A stretch of 64,000 nucleotides of DNA from Phoronis australis. Taxonomy: Eukaryota > Phoronida > Phoronidae. The notes under the pieces were generated by a model. It was not told where the DNA came from, ran no database searches, and worked only from the letters and a program-made list of their open reading frames with translations. Positions 34,748 to 47,100 of this stretch are shown here, piece by piece. A program made the translations under genes and the position numbers. The first letter of the stretch is position 1. Each line of letters begins with the position of its first letter. The stretch spans positions 3,054,447 to 3,118,446 of the forward strand of contig NMRA01000002.1 in the NCBI GenBank assembly GCA_002633005.1, read 5' to 3'.

Positions 34748-36448
34748 TTTGAGGGCGGCAAGAAAACGTATCTTGGAAACTGCCCAACAATATTTCCCTT
34801 GAAAGAAACAGTAACAAATACTCCACGGCGGTTGGTAGTGAAAAAAATTGTTTTCGCTTGGCCAGAACCAAGCCAACATGAGCAATTTTGAGGATAATCA
34901 CGGCCTCTGCACAATCACCTGTTCTGGGTCGACGTACGCACATATGCATTAACGCGCTAAGATAAAGCGTGCAGAATATTATTATTTACTTTATATAAAA
35001 TTGTGGTGCATTGCTATCAAAATTCGTTGTCAAATTACGATCATTTTTCAGAAAATTGTGCTGAAATCCCAGGGCGAAATCTCGCCGACAAATGCGTAGC
35101 TGCCGGTCTCGCAATCGTCGATGGGGCTTGAATTCTTGAATGAGAATACAGCTTCGACTCAACAAATTACCTGAAATCCTCCTCAAGTTTTCCAAATAGC
35201 GTGTCTAAGATTTTTAAGTTCTTGTGGAGTCTGGATTAACTGCAGATTAAGTCCAAATCTGCGCTAGATTGTAGCCCACAACACGAGAACAATCTCTGGA
35301 GGAACACACGTTGTTGTCACGTGACGTTTGGTTTTGAAGTTTGTATGCGTGTGTGTGAGAGTAAGCGTGCGTGTGCTTGTCATCAGAGTTCATTTGCCAG
35401 AGTAAATGCGATATAATGATCTAGGTGTGCATTGCATCCAAAGCAAGCAGTCAAGCAGAGCGTGTTTTAATATTTAGCTTAACACTTGCTGGCCTCATCT
35501 GCTAAAAAGCGTTCGAGAATTGTTTCAGTAAGACCGATACGTCACTCACTGAGTCACCGGGTGAGTGGATGCGTGACCGTAGTGTAACAGCTATTTTCCG
35601 GAAGATTCGGGGTGTAAGGGTGCGAATGTGTTCACTATCAGTGGGTCATTTTGACTTTAAAAACACCAATTATGATTAGTTAAATAATTTCTCTTAAAAA
35701 TAATGCAAAAGTTTTTTACGGTATTAGAAACTTTCGGAAATTAGTGCCAATATTTATTTCTTGCAGATGCTATGTTACCCGTTTCATGAATAGATAGTTC
35801 CCGACTAAATGTCTTCGATGACAGCCGGTACATTATGCAGCGCGCTTCTTGGCCGCGTGCTAACACTGGTCGAGTTTTTTTATTAGTCTTCGATTCACGG
35901 TTTTCACGTGTACAAAGAAGTTTGGATTCCTGTTGAGACCGGAGGAGATCTGTACCGGAAAGAAGCAATGCAATCCCGCTGACAAGTACGCTGCGTCTGT
36001 TTTCAAAGTCCAGACCCGCGTAGTGGGGTACATTCCTCGCAAGAGCATCAAAACTTTTGCGTTCTTTTTGCATCGCGGCGTACGTTTGGAGTGTATACTG
36101 ACATAACGGTGAGGCTCGTGGTCTACAATTTCAGGACTGTCGGATCTTTCATTTGATAAACTGGAGACGTTAGAACTGTTAGTAAGGCATTTTTCGCATG
36201 TAGTTCATGTGCTGGGCGCTTACTTTAGCAAAGTCTGGAAACTCGTTGGGGCACTTTTTGGGGCATGTACGCTCATTATGGCGAATAGCGGCAGAATTAC
36301 ATCGAGCAGCGTAGTTTAATACACACAAATCACACGTCGTGCAAACCAATCGGCCATTTCATATACCCCAATCAATCCCAATAGCCTTTGCGAACCTTAA
36401 TTTCCGGACATGCGCAATCGTTAAATCGATTCGGTTGCAACTCCGCTA

Positions 36449-37564
36449 CACAGGCGCTGGGGTTTATCGCAAATGACGTCACTCAATAATATATATAAGA
36501 AAACATAAAGGTTGGACACTTAAACGTTGCCAAGCCGAGGCTCCCAACTTCAACCGTCCAAAATACAAATAAAATCTGCGTGCACCTCCCTCAGTCTGGT
36601 GTTGCATAAACCTCCGAAGCCTTATCTTTCCTAGATCCCATTAACTGTCTTCGTGAGTGGTGACTTGGCGATGGAATTTCTAAAACAATCTCAAAACTCT
36701 GAATTCAAGGACCTGAAATAGTAAACATGGCGGATTTCAGTTGTGCTTCAACTTGTACGCCTGTCGTAGGTGAAACTTCGAGTTTGAGCAAGCAACCTGT
36801 ATTTCAAATTCAATAACTCTAATCCAAAACTCAACCAATTGAGAATGTTAAAGTTAGTATTTTAATGATTATTTGTAACTTTATTCCACTGACGGCTCAT
36901 TTTAGCCCTTAACTTAGAATTTTATTGCATAAACTGGCGTATCTTGTTTCTCATCTTGACATCACGCACTTTTTTGATTGAAGCACAACACACACTCGGC
37001 CAGGAAACGCAGTCCGTGCAAGTATTACAATGCGCGTGGCCGACGAGTTAACTCAATGCTTTTGGCCAAAAGTAAAACCTTCATAAGAAATCACAGTACA
37101 CAAAAAACTTCGCATATCAATACAGTATCAGGATAATTTATATTTGACACAAATATGTGAGTAATTACATTTATTTGGCAATAAAGTGCTCTCTGCTTCT
37201 CATGATCAAGTAGTCGATGGATTGACGGCGAAATCCGCGCGAAATTAGACTTTCGGATTTAGCTCGGGAGCGTCTGTCAAAACCCGGATGTGCGAAGACC
37301 GTCTGCCATGACATCACGGAATTAGGTCCTTGAATTTGTGATTTTGGCATTCTTTTGGCATTTTTGTAGCCAAATTACCACTTGAAGGCAATTTGAAGAC
37401 ATAGAATGAAAGAAAGTATTCTAAGAGTTGTTCGATGCTAGTTTCGTGGAGTTCCATGCACATTTGAGTAGAAAATTCTGAGCAAACAGATTTCGAGTGT
37501 CCAACCTTTATGTTTTCTTATATATTATGAGTGACGTCATTTGCAATAAACCCAAGCGCCTGTG
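36449..37564. mobile_element. 1.1-kb nonautonomous DNA transposon with 8-bp target duplication
   Basis: Terminal inverted repeats of about 70 bp (36449-36520 and 37496-37564) begin CACAGGCGCT and contain GCAAATGACGTCACTCA and AGAAAACATAAAGG. The element is flanked by the exact direct repeat CTCCGCTA at 36441-36448 and 37565-37572. An 8-bp duplication fits hAT or P superfamily elements. The interior has no transposase-like open frame, so movement would depend on an enzyme encoded elsewhere. Each arm carries a TGACGTCA palindrome, a consensus CRE. Confidence 0.88.
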
Positions 37565-38564
37565 CTCCGCTATTGCGTACAACAAAGCTTAACGGTGAAT
37601 CAGTATTTCTGGATGCAATCTGAAAGGCGGTGTAGCGTTACCTTAGGCTATACATGCAGTACATACACATACAGAAGATCATTGTGTGTATTACCTGTTT
37701 AATTTACGTCATTAACCGCATTCCCAGATGTTCGATAGACGCCACTAGCTGCTGTCTGTTGGCCAAGAGACATGACCTATTATTTATAAAACAAATCCAA
37801 GTTCGCGTTGACACAAACTAGAACTTCTTGCTCTCCACTCAGAATTAAACTTTTGTGGTAAAACTTTCTTTACTGTATTTCGTAAGGGTAGTTCAGTGAA
37901 TACTTGTCCCGATTTGGCGAAAAATCCTGCTCGGCGTTACAAACCAATCACGTGCTAGTATCTTAAGCTACGAAACGGAACGGAACCCAGTGTTCTTACT
38001 CATCCCTGTGTCGCTCTGTTGGATTGAACGCTTCCACCCCACGGTACTTCTCATTATTGCATAAACGAGCAATTCTCTCTCAACATCACTTGAATACATT
38101 AATTAATGCTTGTATTCAGGATGATTGGCATTACGAACACGAAAAGTAACCATTCACACATGCCAAGAGGAAGACATCTGTGCCTATAAGGGATGTTCAG
38201 GCACATGCGAAACATTCATTCGAATGTAAAATTCTTTCCCATTGCCAAATACGCGCGCGCAGTAAGCAAATCGTTAATTTGACCAGACTAGTCCACGACC
38301 GGTAAATTATTTCGCTTCAATGATGTTTCTGGTAATCATTTTACAATTACAACACCTTGAGTTTTGAACACTATCTTCTTTTAGCGCTGTTGTTCGGCCC
38401 CTTCCGCCTAGTGCACGTGCTTATTTGCGCGTCTCTTCAATTAATGGTGTACGAGACTTTCAAAGGGGCCCAAGGTCTCAGTTTTTACGTAAACATCTGG
38501 CCCTCTCGCCACAATTTCACTTCAATCCACATGTATATGTCATAGCAACATTCACGACAATTGA

Positions 38565-38757
38565 CAAACACGACTCACTGACTCCTCGTCAGAGTACCGT
38601 TTCTGGCAGTCAGTGACCCGCGTTTGCGAGCCTGGAAAGTTACGAGTTTTGTGTCAGCCGTGTTTTGTAAGCCCTGCACCGTGTTTGCGGTCGAGTCGTG
38701 TTTGTGAGTGGGTGAACTGTGTTTACGAGGTGTGTTACAAATGAATGAACCGTGTCT
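38565..38757 (+). repeat. Degenerate ~20-bp tandem array, CCGTGTTTGCGAG type
   Basis: Irregular tandem units like CCGTGTTTGCGGTCGAGT and GTGAACTGTGTTTACGAG. The unit resembles the arm repeats of the foldback at 28807-29662 (CCGTGTTTTTGGACGA). The allelic copy is at 41248-41447. Confidence 0.6.
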
Positions 38758-38837
38758 GGCCCTGTTCACACCAAATCGGCTGTAACTTTTAAATTTCGAA
38801 GTTGCAACTGTAACGCGATTAGAACTCTCTGTGAGAG

Positions 38838-39087
38838 CATGCGCGCACCCAGCCTTTAATATGGGGATGTGGGGCTCGAATGTCTGACGATGTGGACCTT
38901 TTGCCGAGAAAAAAAGCGGCGTGACTAAAAAAACCGAGTACCACTTCAGAACTGTGACTAACTGTGCGCTTTTTAGTGGACTTTTTGTCTCGTTTTCTCG
39001 AGTTCTTGTTTCTCTCGGGCGGACCTTTTTGCCCATTTCGCCAAATAGGGGGCTCGTTGGAGCCCCCCCCCCCTGAGTGCGCGCATG
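38838..39087 (-). mobile_element. MITE with CATGCGCGCACCCAG ends, copy 2
   Basis: About 250 bp in the opposite orientation to copy 1, with CATGCGCGCACCCAG at one end and GAGTGCGCGCATG at the other. GAGAG flanks both sides (just before 38838 and just after 39087), a possible 5-bp target duplication. Contains a G/C homopolymer absent from copy 1. Confidence 0.78.
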
Positions 39088-39436
39088 GAGAGTGGCATAG
39101 CGAAGGGTTAGTAACCGTTGTAACTCAGTGTGAACACGGCAGTTGTGAACTCACCGTAAGTGGGCGCTGCTGTCAAATCTTGCTGGCAACAATGGGGTAT
39201 AGAGGCACAAACTAGGGTGAATCGGCCGGAAAACGATAGCACTGACTATGATAGCAACTAAAACTAAAGATGCAATAACTATAGTGAAACAAAATAATAT
39301 CTTTGCTAAAACCACTAACTAGGGTTGGAACAGTTTTAACTGTTGGTGAGATGCCATAGCAGTTACAACTAAAGAATGTTACAACTTGATTACTTGGTAC
39401 GGACACAGGTTACGAATGAAGCAGCCGTTGGAGGTA

Positions 39437-39574
39437 ACCTGGCTTGCATTCAATAACATTAGGACCTACGATAGGACCTAGCTAAAATCTAGCCAATGTC
39501 ACGTAATATCTCACTTAATCTCGCGAAATCTTGCTTTTAGCTAGGTCCTTAGTGTTTATGAACGGGAGCCAGGT
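39437..39574. mobile_element. CTAGGACCTAGC-type MITE in haplotype A
   Basis: Inverted ends ACCTGGCTTGCATTCA and the inverse of ACCTGGCTCCCGTTCA, with GGACCTAGCTAAAA just inside both ends and a shared core (AATATCTCACTTAATCTCGC) matching 50260-50407. No target duplication was recognised. Confidence 0.72.
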
Positions 39575-40470
39575 GTCCATCCTTCACCTAAAGGATCAGT
39601 TTATCGTTGATTGGCTTAAGTACCCGACGAAGCCGACGACATTTTGGAACGAGTAATTAATTACTTATAACTGGCGTGTGGCATTATCTTAGGGTCAGGA
39701 CCGTGAAAAAACCAGTTGCCATTTAAAACGTGACTATGGTTGATAAAATCTAATTTAATATTGGCTGGACAATATTAACCTTTTGAGAAAATACTGTATA
39801 TTTATTCCAGCTCACCGTTGTTGTTGCCGGGACTAAACACAGCCAGAGAAAGTCAGCACTAAACTTAGATAGAAAATTTTCTTTGGGACAAGCCTCTATC
39901 TCTTCCTGTCTTTTACAAATATCTGTTATAACCAATAACAAAACCTGTTGAACTGTATCAAACAAACAGTTTGTTTGGTCACGTAAAATATCCTTTATCA
40001 ACTTTGTGGTTTTCCTTTTGCTGACGTAAAAATGACACACATGGTTTTTTACGAAACTTGTACATGGAATGTCCGCAAAAACACACTGCCAAATACAGGT
40101 CCATGGTTTACTTTTTGGGCCACAGATAAACATTTCTATGGTATGAAGGTAATTCCAAAATGAACGTTGACAGCAAGTGTCAAACAAAAACAAGGTTAGA
40201 ACACACTGTAGTTTAATAATTCAATCAGCACGCATTTGGCTTATCTACAAAATAAACGTAACTAACTGTATCCTTGTTATCACAAACTCTCTATACCACA
40301 CTGAGGTAATGGTCCTCATTGCATGTCGATGTCGCCGGCACATTTTCCCTCTATAGGCCCCTTGGTTAGAATAACCCCGGGATTGTATTTGGGGTGGAAA
40401 CTACTAGACCGGCTAAACTTGTTCCGTTTTCAAAATTTACTCTCCGGAGCTTACTGTCAGAATTTCCTAT

Positions 40471-40877
40471 CAGGGCCCGGTCTCCAATCTTTTTACTCGA
40501 AATGGAACTCGAAATTAGGTTTGGCATTTTCTACTCTACTTTTGGGCGAACTCAAGATAAGTGTTTATTATTCTATGGTCGAGTACACAATAACTTACGT
40601 AGATAATTTATTGCCCTTAGTTCACAGTTTGTAAACCCAATATTAAAGCAATAAGTTCGAGTTTGAACTCGAAATTTCGAGTTTTTACTCGAGTTTGTAG
40701 CACGAATATAAGGGTCTTCAAGGGCAAACTTGAACTAGAAACTCCTATGCATAAACTATAATGTATTCGAGCACAGTCTGATAACCAATTATCTTAAGTT
40801 CGCACAAAAGGAGCAGAGAAATTGCCAAAAATAGTTTCGAGTTCGTTTCGAGTACAAAGATTAGAGACCGGGCCCTG
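40471..40877. mobile_element. Foldback/MITE with CAGGGCCCGG ends
   Basis: About 407 bp with long imperfect inverted arms. The left end is CAGGGCCCGGTCTCCAATC and the right end is its near-perfect inverse, GATTAGAGACCGGGCCCTG. Arms of 100 bp or more share CGAAA, GAACTCG, TTTGGCA and GCGAACT blocks. CAGGG termini are common in hAT-type nonautonomous elements, which is inference. The right-hand target duplication cannot be read because an N follows directly. Copy B of the duplicated locus lacks it. Confidence 0.7.
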
Positions 40878-41247
40878 NGATGTTCAGGCACATGCGAAAC
40901 ATTCATTCGAATGTAAAATTCTTGCCCATTGCCAAATACGCGCGCGCAGTAAGCAAATCGTTAATTTGACCAGACTAGTCCACGACCGGTAAACTATTTC
41001 GCTTCAATGATGTTTCTGGCAATCATTTTACAATTACAACACCCTGAGTTTTGAACACTATCTTCTTTTAGCGCTGTTGTTCGGCCCCTTCCGCCGAGTG
41101 CACGTGCTTATTTGCGCGTCTTCTCAATTAATGGCGTACGAGGCTTTCAAAGGGGCCCGAGGTCTCAGTTTTTACATAAACATCTGACCCTCTCGCCACA
41201 ATTTTACTTCAATGCACATGTATATATGTCATAGCAACATTCACGAC

Positions 41248-41447
41248 AACAAACACGACTCACTGAATCCTCGTCAGAGTACCGTTTCTGGCAGTCAGTG
41301 ACCCGCTTTTGCGAGCCTGGAAAGTTACGAGTTTTGTGTCAGCCGTGTTTTGTAAGGCCTGCACCGTGTTTGCGGTCGAGTCGTGTTTGTGAGTCGGTGA
41401 ACTGTGTTTACGAGGTGTGTTTACAAATGAATGAACTGTGTCTACTA
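41248..41447 (+). repeat. Allelic copy of the ~20-bp tandem array
   Basis: Collinear with 38565-38757 inside haplotype copy B, with a few substitutions and small indels and no change in the order of units. Confidence 0.6.
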
Positions 41448-41528
41448 ATACCCTGTTCACACCAAATCGGCTATAACTTTTAAATTTAGAAGTTGCAACT
41501 GTAACGCGATTAGAACTCTCTGTGAGAG

Positions 41529-41690
41529 CATGCGCGCACCCAGCCTTTAATATGGGGATGGGGGGGGGGGGGGGTTGGNAATGTCTGACGATGTGGACCT
41601 TTTGCCGAGAAAAAAGCGGCGTGACTAAAAAAACCGAGTACCACTTCAGAACTGTGAACTGTGCTCTTTTTAGTGGACTTTTTGTCTCCG
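41529..41690 (-). mobile_element. MITE with CATGCGCGCACCCAG ends, truncated allelic copy
   Basis: Allele of the 38838-39087 element in haplotype copy B. It retains the CATGCGCGCACCCAG end and the GGTCCACATCG block but loses the other half, joining GGACTTTTTGTCTC directly to AAATCTCGCTGGC. It contains a long G run with an N at 41579. Confidence 0.7.
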
Positions 41691-41954
41691 AAATCTCGCT
41701 GGCAACAATGGCGTATAGAGGCACTAACTAGGGTGAATCGGCCGGAAAACGACAGCACTGACTATGCTAGCAACTAAAACTAAAACTAAAGATGCAATAA
41801 CTATAGTGAAACAAAATAATATCTTTGCTAAAACCACTAACTAGGGTTGGAACAGTTTTAACTGTTGGTGAGATGCCATAGCAGTTACAACTAAAGAATG
41901 TTACAACTTGATTGCTTGGTACGGACACAGGTTACGAATGAAGCAGCCGTTGGA

Positions 41955-42104
41955 GGTAACCTGGCATGCGTTCAATAACACGAGGACCTACGATAGGACC
42001 TAGCTAAAATTTAGCCAATGTCACGTGTTCTCATTTAAAATACACCGTAATATCTCACTTAATCTCGCGAAGTTTTGCTTTTTAGCTAGGTCCTTAGTGT
42101 TTAT
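41955..42104. mobile_element. CTAGGACCTAGC-type MITE in haplotype B, right end deleted
   Basis: Allele of 39437-39574. It keeps a longer core, including CACGTGTTCTCATTT that is missing in A but present at 50260-50407. It loses the terminal GAACGGGAGCCAGGT and about 40 bp of flank. Each allele has therefore lost a different piece of the ancestral element. Confidence 0.68.
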
Positions 42105-44087
42105 CTTTGATTGCTTAAGTACCCGACGAAGCCGACGACATTTTGGAACGAGTAATTAATTACGTATAACTGGCGTGTGGCATTATCTTAGGGTCAGGAC
42201 CGTGAAAAAAACAGTTGCCATTTAAAACGTGACTATGGTTGATAAAATCTAATTTAATATTGGCTGGACAATATTAACCTTTTGGGAAAATACTGTATAT
42301 TTATTCCAGCTCACCGTTGTTGTTGCCGGGACTAAACACAGCCATAGAAAGTCAGCACTAAACTTAGATAGAAAATGTTCTTTGGGATAAGCCTCTATCT
42401 CTTCCTGTCTTTTACAAATATCTGTTATAACCAATAACAAAATCTGTTGAACTGTATCAAACAAACAGTTTGTTTGGTCACATAAAATATCCTTTATGAA
42501 CTTTGTGGTTTTCCTTTTGCTGACGTAAAAATGACACACATGGTTTTCTACGAAACTTGTACATGGAATGTCCGCAAAAACACACTCTCAAATACAGGTC
42601 CATGGTTTACTTTTTGGGCCACAGATAAACATTTCTATGGTATGAAGGTAATTCCAAAATGAACGGTGACAGCAAGTGTCAAACAAAAACAAGGTTATAT
42701 GATAAACAGAACACACTGTAGTTTAATAGTTCAATCAGCAAGCACTTGGCTTATCTACAAAATAAACGTAACTAACTGTATCCTTGTTATCACAAACTCT
42801 CTATACGACACTGAGGTAATGGTCCTCATTGCATGTCAATGTCGCCGGCACATTTTCCCTCTATAGGCCCCTTGGTTGAGAATAACCCCGGGGTAGTATT
42901 TGGGGTGGAAACTACTAGACCGGTTAAACTTGTTCGTTCCGTTTTCGAAATATACTCCCCGGGGCTTACTGTCGGAATTTCCTATCGGGGTCCCAAGACT
43001 ACCGGAATAACACTTGCATAGTCACAAAGGAATACGTAAAATAACGGATATCCGGCGGTGTGACAATGTGGAGTCAGAATATTATGTTCGAATTCGAACT
43101 CTAGTACATTAGGATTTGCACAGATGAGCACCTAACCAAAGTTCACTCATGATAAACAAAGCGTTGAAGCTTAAGCAGCCTCCCCCCCCCCCAACTAGGC
43201 GGGCATAACGTACGTATGTCTATGTGAACTTGCCGTCGTCGGGACCTCTCGCGACATCATAGATCCGCTAGTATGACGTTTAATCAAGCTACTAGAACTC
43301 ATGTTTCTGGCAAACTCGACAGTTCGAGTCAGATTAAAAAAATCATAATGTACTCAAGCACAAAAACACTTACATAGATTTCATAGACCAAACGTGTGCT
43401 CGTTACTGACAGGCTTTGTCCGTTTGATCATCCACGTGGGTTGAGTGCATAAGTATGCATTATCAATGATATTTTGGAACGGCACTTCATGTCGACACCT
43501 GCATAGAAATGCATTTACCAACACCATGTCCTATGTCATGAATAAAATGCTCATAGCTGAATAGAATACACGAATTTATCCATACAACACTTCAAAAGTT
43601 GTTCGGCGCATTTTCACGAACAACAATTTTCTTGCGTCAATGTGTTCATCTTTAGTTTTTCTAGTATTTTGCTAGACCAGTGACCCTCAACTTCAATGTG
43701 ATTTCCGAATTCAGGCATTATGTCCAACGACGCAGTACACTGGTAATAGTTGCCCACCCCAAACTAAATCAGTCAAAAAGTAAGCATGAGTGGCACGCTA
43801 TTTCCGGGAAGGCGGTAGAGCGGGAACATATCCCCACCCGTAGAGGAACATATACCCACCCGTCTGTTTACCCGAGCCGGCTCGGCATTTCTGGAAATGT
43901 TCAACTCATCTTGCACGGTAGTCTAGCGTTCAATTTCGTTCTAAATGCTTATTCAAATACGAGCACAGCCCTAGAAATCGCGTTCGTATTATAACCAGGC
44001 TCTCATCCACTCCCTTGATAACATTCACTAGTAAGACCCAGCTCAGGGGAGTAGGAGGAGACACCTTTGGGCAATGCTCGATTGTCT

Positions 44088-44163
44088 GCCAGTAAAGTCA
44101 GAATTTGAATCTGAGTCTCCCAATCGGGAGTCCGTAGCTCAAACCACTGAGCCACACTGTCTT
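44088..44163 (-). repeat. tRNA-like sequence (pseudo-tRNA or SINE)
   Basis: On the minus strand: TGGCTCAGTGG as a good A box, GAGC closing the D stem, and a T arm TCAGA-TTCAAAT-TCTGA with a perfect 5-bp stem. The acceptor pairing is poor and the anticodon arm does not fold cleanly, so it is not called as a working tRNA. Confidence 0.55.
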
Positions 44164-47100
44164 CTCCTGTCTCCCAAATGCTTATTCAAAAGAGATTACC
44201 CCTCTAAGGCGCTTCTGCTTTTCGCCAAGTCTTCGATTATTTAACGCCGGGTTTGATCAGCACTACACATTGCCAGCGTCAACCCTTTTCGTAGCACCCA
44301 GCAACAAAACTGATGAGTTCGTCACATCGATTTTAGTTACCATTGACCGCAAGCAATTTTTATCAATCGGCGATTTATAACAGTCAAATACATTAAAGCT
44401 AATAACTTCAAGAAGCCAATCCTACTCATGCAAAAATGACTCCCGAAAATTAGTTTATTCTTCCGTACAACCGATTGTGTCCGTTGACAAAGGATCGCCT
44501 TATTCATTAGCTTCACATGACGAATGTAACGTCCTCATTGCGGTTGGTTGTTTCGCCATGTTTTCCACATTTTCGTATACCAATTTTTATGAGGAAGTAG
44601 ACTACCGCAGTAACCCTAGACACCTTCCCATCTAAAGAGAACTTTTTGCATATTCCAGAAAATTACTGTGAACAGTCATTATTTTGTTTTGCATTGATCG
44701 GTCGCAATTTCCGCAGTCCGTATATCAATCTCATTTCTGCACTTCTATATTGTTGAAAATACAAAGGGTGCGTACATAATGCCATGGGAAAACGATGAAT
44801 TGTCTACGTCATTCGACGCTTTGCACCCCTTGTGGGCGAGACTGGAGCACGGCATTGCATCCTCTAACTGAATTAAGTTGAGATAGCCACGTTCCGACCG
44901 AGAACGAGTAGTCGGCTTCGTGGAAACCGTGTAGTACCATACGGACTCTATGTCTATGGATAATAGACAACCAAGCTCCTGACTTTATTGACTTCCTTAT
45001 TTGGGTGAGTTGAGTGAGTTGACTCGCCTCATAGGTGGCGATAGTGTATCATACAAAATGCCTTAGTTCGTAACGAATACATAAAACGCCAGTTGCTCGT
45101 TATTTTGTTGTGACTCAGTACATAATGAATTATTCTATATATCATGTCAGCAGGCAAATGTACAGTTCTGCTGTTTTATGCATGCAATATGACTTGAAAC
45201 CTAGATTCGCTGATTGCAGGATAAAGTTTGCTACGAAGAAGGCAAGAAAACGTCTGAATAAACATTTCGGTAAAAGATGTAATTTGTTAAATCAGATACC
45301 ACAATTCCAACTACTTTTCATCCCTTGAGTCGCGCAATTACTAAACACGGACGTGAATTAGCGGGTAATTTATCGATAAAGTTTCTATTTCTGAAAATGT
45401 ATCGAAACAAGTTCAATGACCTCTTGGCTTCATCATAACTCATTACACGCGCATACACCATATACACGCGCAATCAACTCTTGTCGTCTGTCAGCCGCTA
45501 GCATTAGTTATATTATGGTGATGGAATGACTGAGGCTGTGAAAACATACCGCATAACATTGGCCACATGTGGTTGGTGTGTATGTAAACGTTAACTTGAA
45601 ATTCCTAATACTACAAACTTTCATGAATTTGTTTATGGATGATTTGAATGATCGACTAGAATTTATGATACGCTATAAGACGATTGCATATATGTGTGCA
45701 GAGCTAAAGGGCCATCGATTTTTTTACAAATATATGAAACAGACAAAAATCAGAAAATGGTGGAAAATACATGTTGAGCTTAGCAATATTAACAAAATCA
45801 AATTTCTTTAGGATATTTAGGGAACCCGGTTATATTTTGCCTGCTTTTACCTTCCTCTAACAACGACGAATCAAATCGTGTGCCATGATGTACTCTCAGA
45901 TTTTGATCTGATGACGTCACTTTACATTTAGTAATGAGCCAAAATGCCAGCCAATGAGCCAAGTGAATGCTATAGTTGACATGAGACATAAGACATAAGT
46001 AAAGCCAGGTTTTATAGGCAATCAACATTATCTCTCAAGAGCTATTTTCTGACAAACATGAGCTCGCGACTGCAGAAGAAATAGGCCTATGTTAACGCGA
46101 TCGTAATTTCGACGTGTGCAGGTTAATATTTGATGTGTAATTCCAGCGTGATATGTGTGACACTAAATTCTAGTAGTACCCTTTCAGTTTCCGGACCTTG
46201 AAACAGGATTGGTTTACTGACTATCCAAGAGGTAACTACCTTCTCTGGCGGGTCTGTAAATAGTTATTTGCAGACAGGTTACGAGTCTGATAGAACATCG
46301 CAGCATGCCCGTCACGTTTTCCCGCCAAATCACTATCTCCCACGGGGAATACCTTTATGAGTTATAACCCAACAGATATTTATCGTTCTTGCTTTTATTG
46401 GGGATAAAACTTATTCTATATTCTTCTGCCTTCTTCCAAAAATAATTTTTAATTTAGGCCATTCACTTTAAATGTCGACCTCACCTTATTCTTTACTGAG
46501 ATTAGAAACTATTTCTGGGCTTGGGAGCAAGTGACAGGTCGTTATTAGAAACCTTGTTCACAAAATTGGCAAAATACCTAATCTTCATTCTCGGGGAAAT
46601 TCAAATACGACATATTTAGTATGTATCGAGAAAAAATACTTTGTTGAACCGCCATCAACCGCGTGGAAATTAGTCTACTAGCAAGAAGCCGGAAATGTAG
46701 TGTTCTTATTTAGACAAAACGTGTCGACTGAATTAACGTTGAGTGTGACTGTACGCGAACATCAGAAAAAGTGGGAAAATGACACATCACTGGCGTTTTT
46801 GATATATAATTTATTTGAAAACCTAGGTGAACTGATTACTAACTGAAATCCTTAAGTTTTAGTTTGAAAACCTAGCAGCTTCTATAAAATTGTCCCTCTT
46901 TCATTTTGGAGATAAAATTTGATCGGGGATAACGCCAAAAATACCAGTTGAAGAAAATTACTTAACGTTTCTAGCATGAATCTTTCAATCCTACTTTAGT
47001 CAAAATACGCAAAAACATTAATAGAAATTTCGTTGCAAACATCTCATTTAAAAATACGTTTTAACTTTGACTCTTAAGCGGTTATTGTGCTGAGAGTATA

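Larger units (their letters stand above)
38192..40476 (+). repeat. Haplotype duplication, copy A
   Basis: About 2.3 kb that recurs, collinear and highly similar, at 40879-42993. Copy A keeps a complete CATGCGCGCACCCAG-ended MITE (38838-39087) and sequence to about 39178 that is deleted in copy B, and it keeps the right end of a second MITE near 39574. It ends where the inverted-repeat element at 40471 begins. Because the copies differ by substitutions, indels and element presence but stay collinear, they look like two alleles of one locus. Confidence 0.8.
40879..42993 (+). repeat. Haplotype duplication, copy B
   Basis: Starts immediately after an isolated N at 40878 and repeats copy A from its first base (GATGTTCAGG) through the GGCCCCTTGGTT block to about 42993. 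It lacks the foldback element found at 40471-40877; its equivalent site reads CCTATCGGGGTCCC. Internal deletions relative to copy A lie near 41690 and 42105. Confidence 0.8.

Noticed and set aside
35338-35382. GT-rich microsatellite
   Set aside because: Too short and interrupted to call a defined array.
38575-39036. 153-codon minus-strand open frame with an allelic partner at 41260-41724
   Set aside because: It lies over a MITE and the CCGTGTTTGCGAG tandem array, so the frame is produced by repeats.
39750-40193. 147-codon minus-strand open frame, also partly open in haplotype copy B
   Set aside because: In copy B a TGG codon is TGA (at about 42588-42590), and other differences change residues freely. 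This is expected of noncoding sequence, and no domain is recognisable.
44309-44333. Hammerhead ribozyme-like CTGATGAG
   Set aside because: The required GAAA after stem II is missing; the sequence continues TTCGTCACATCGA.
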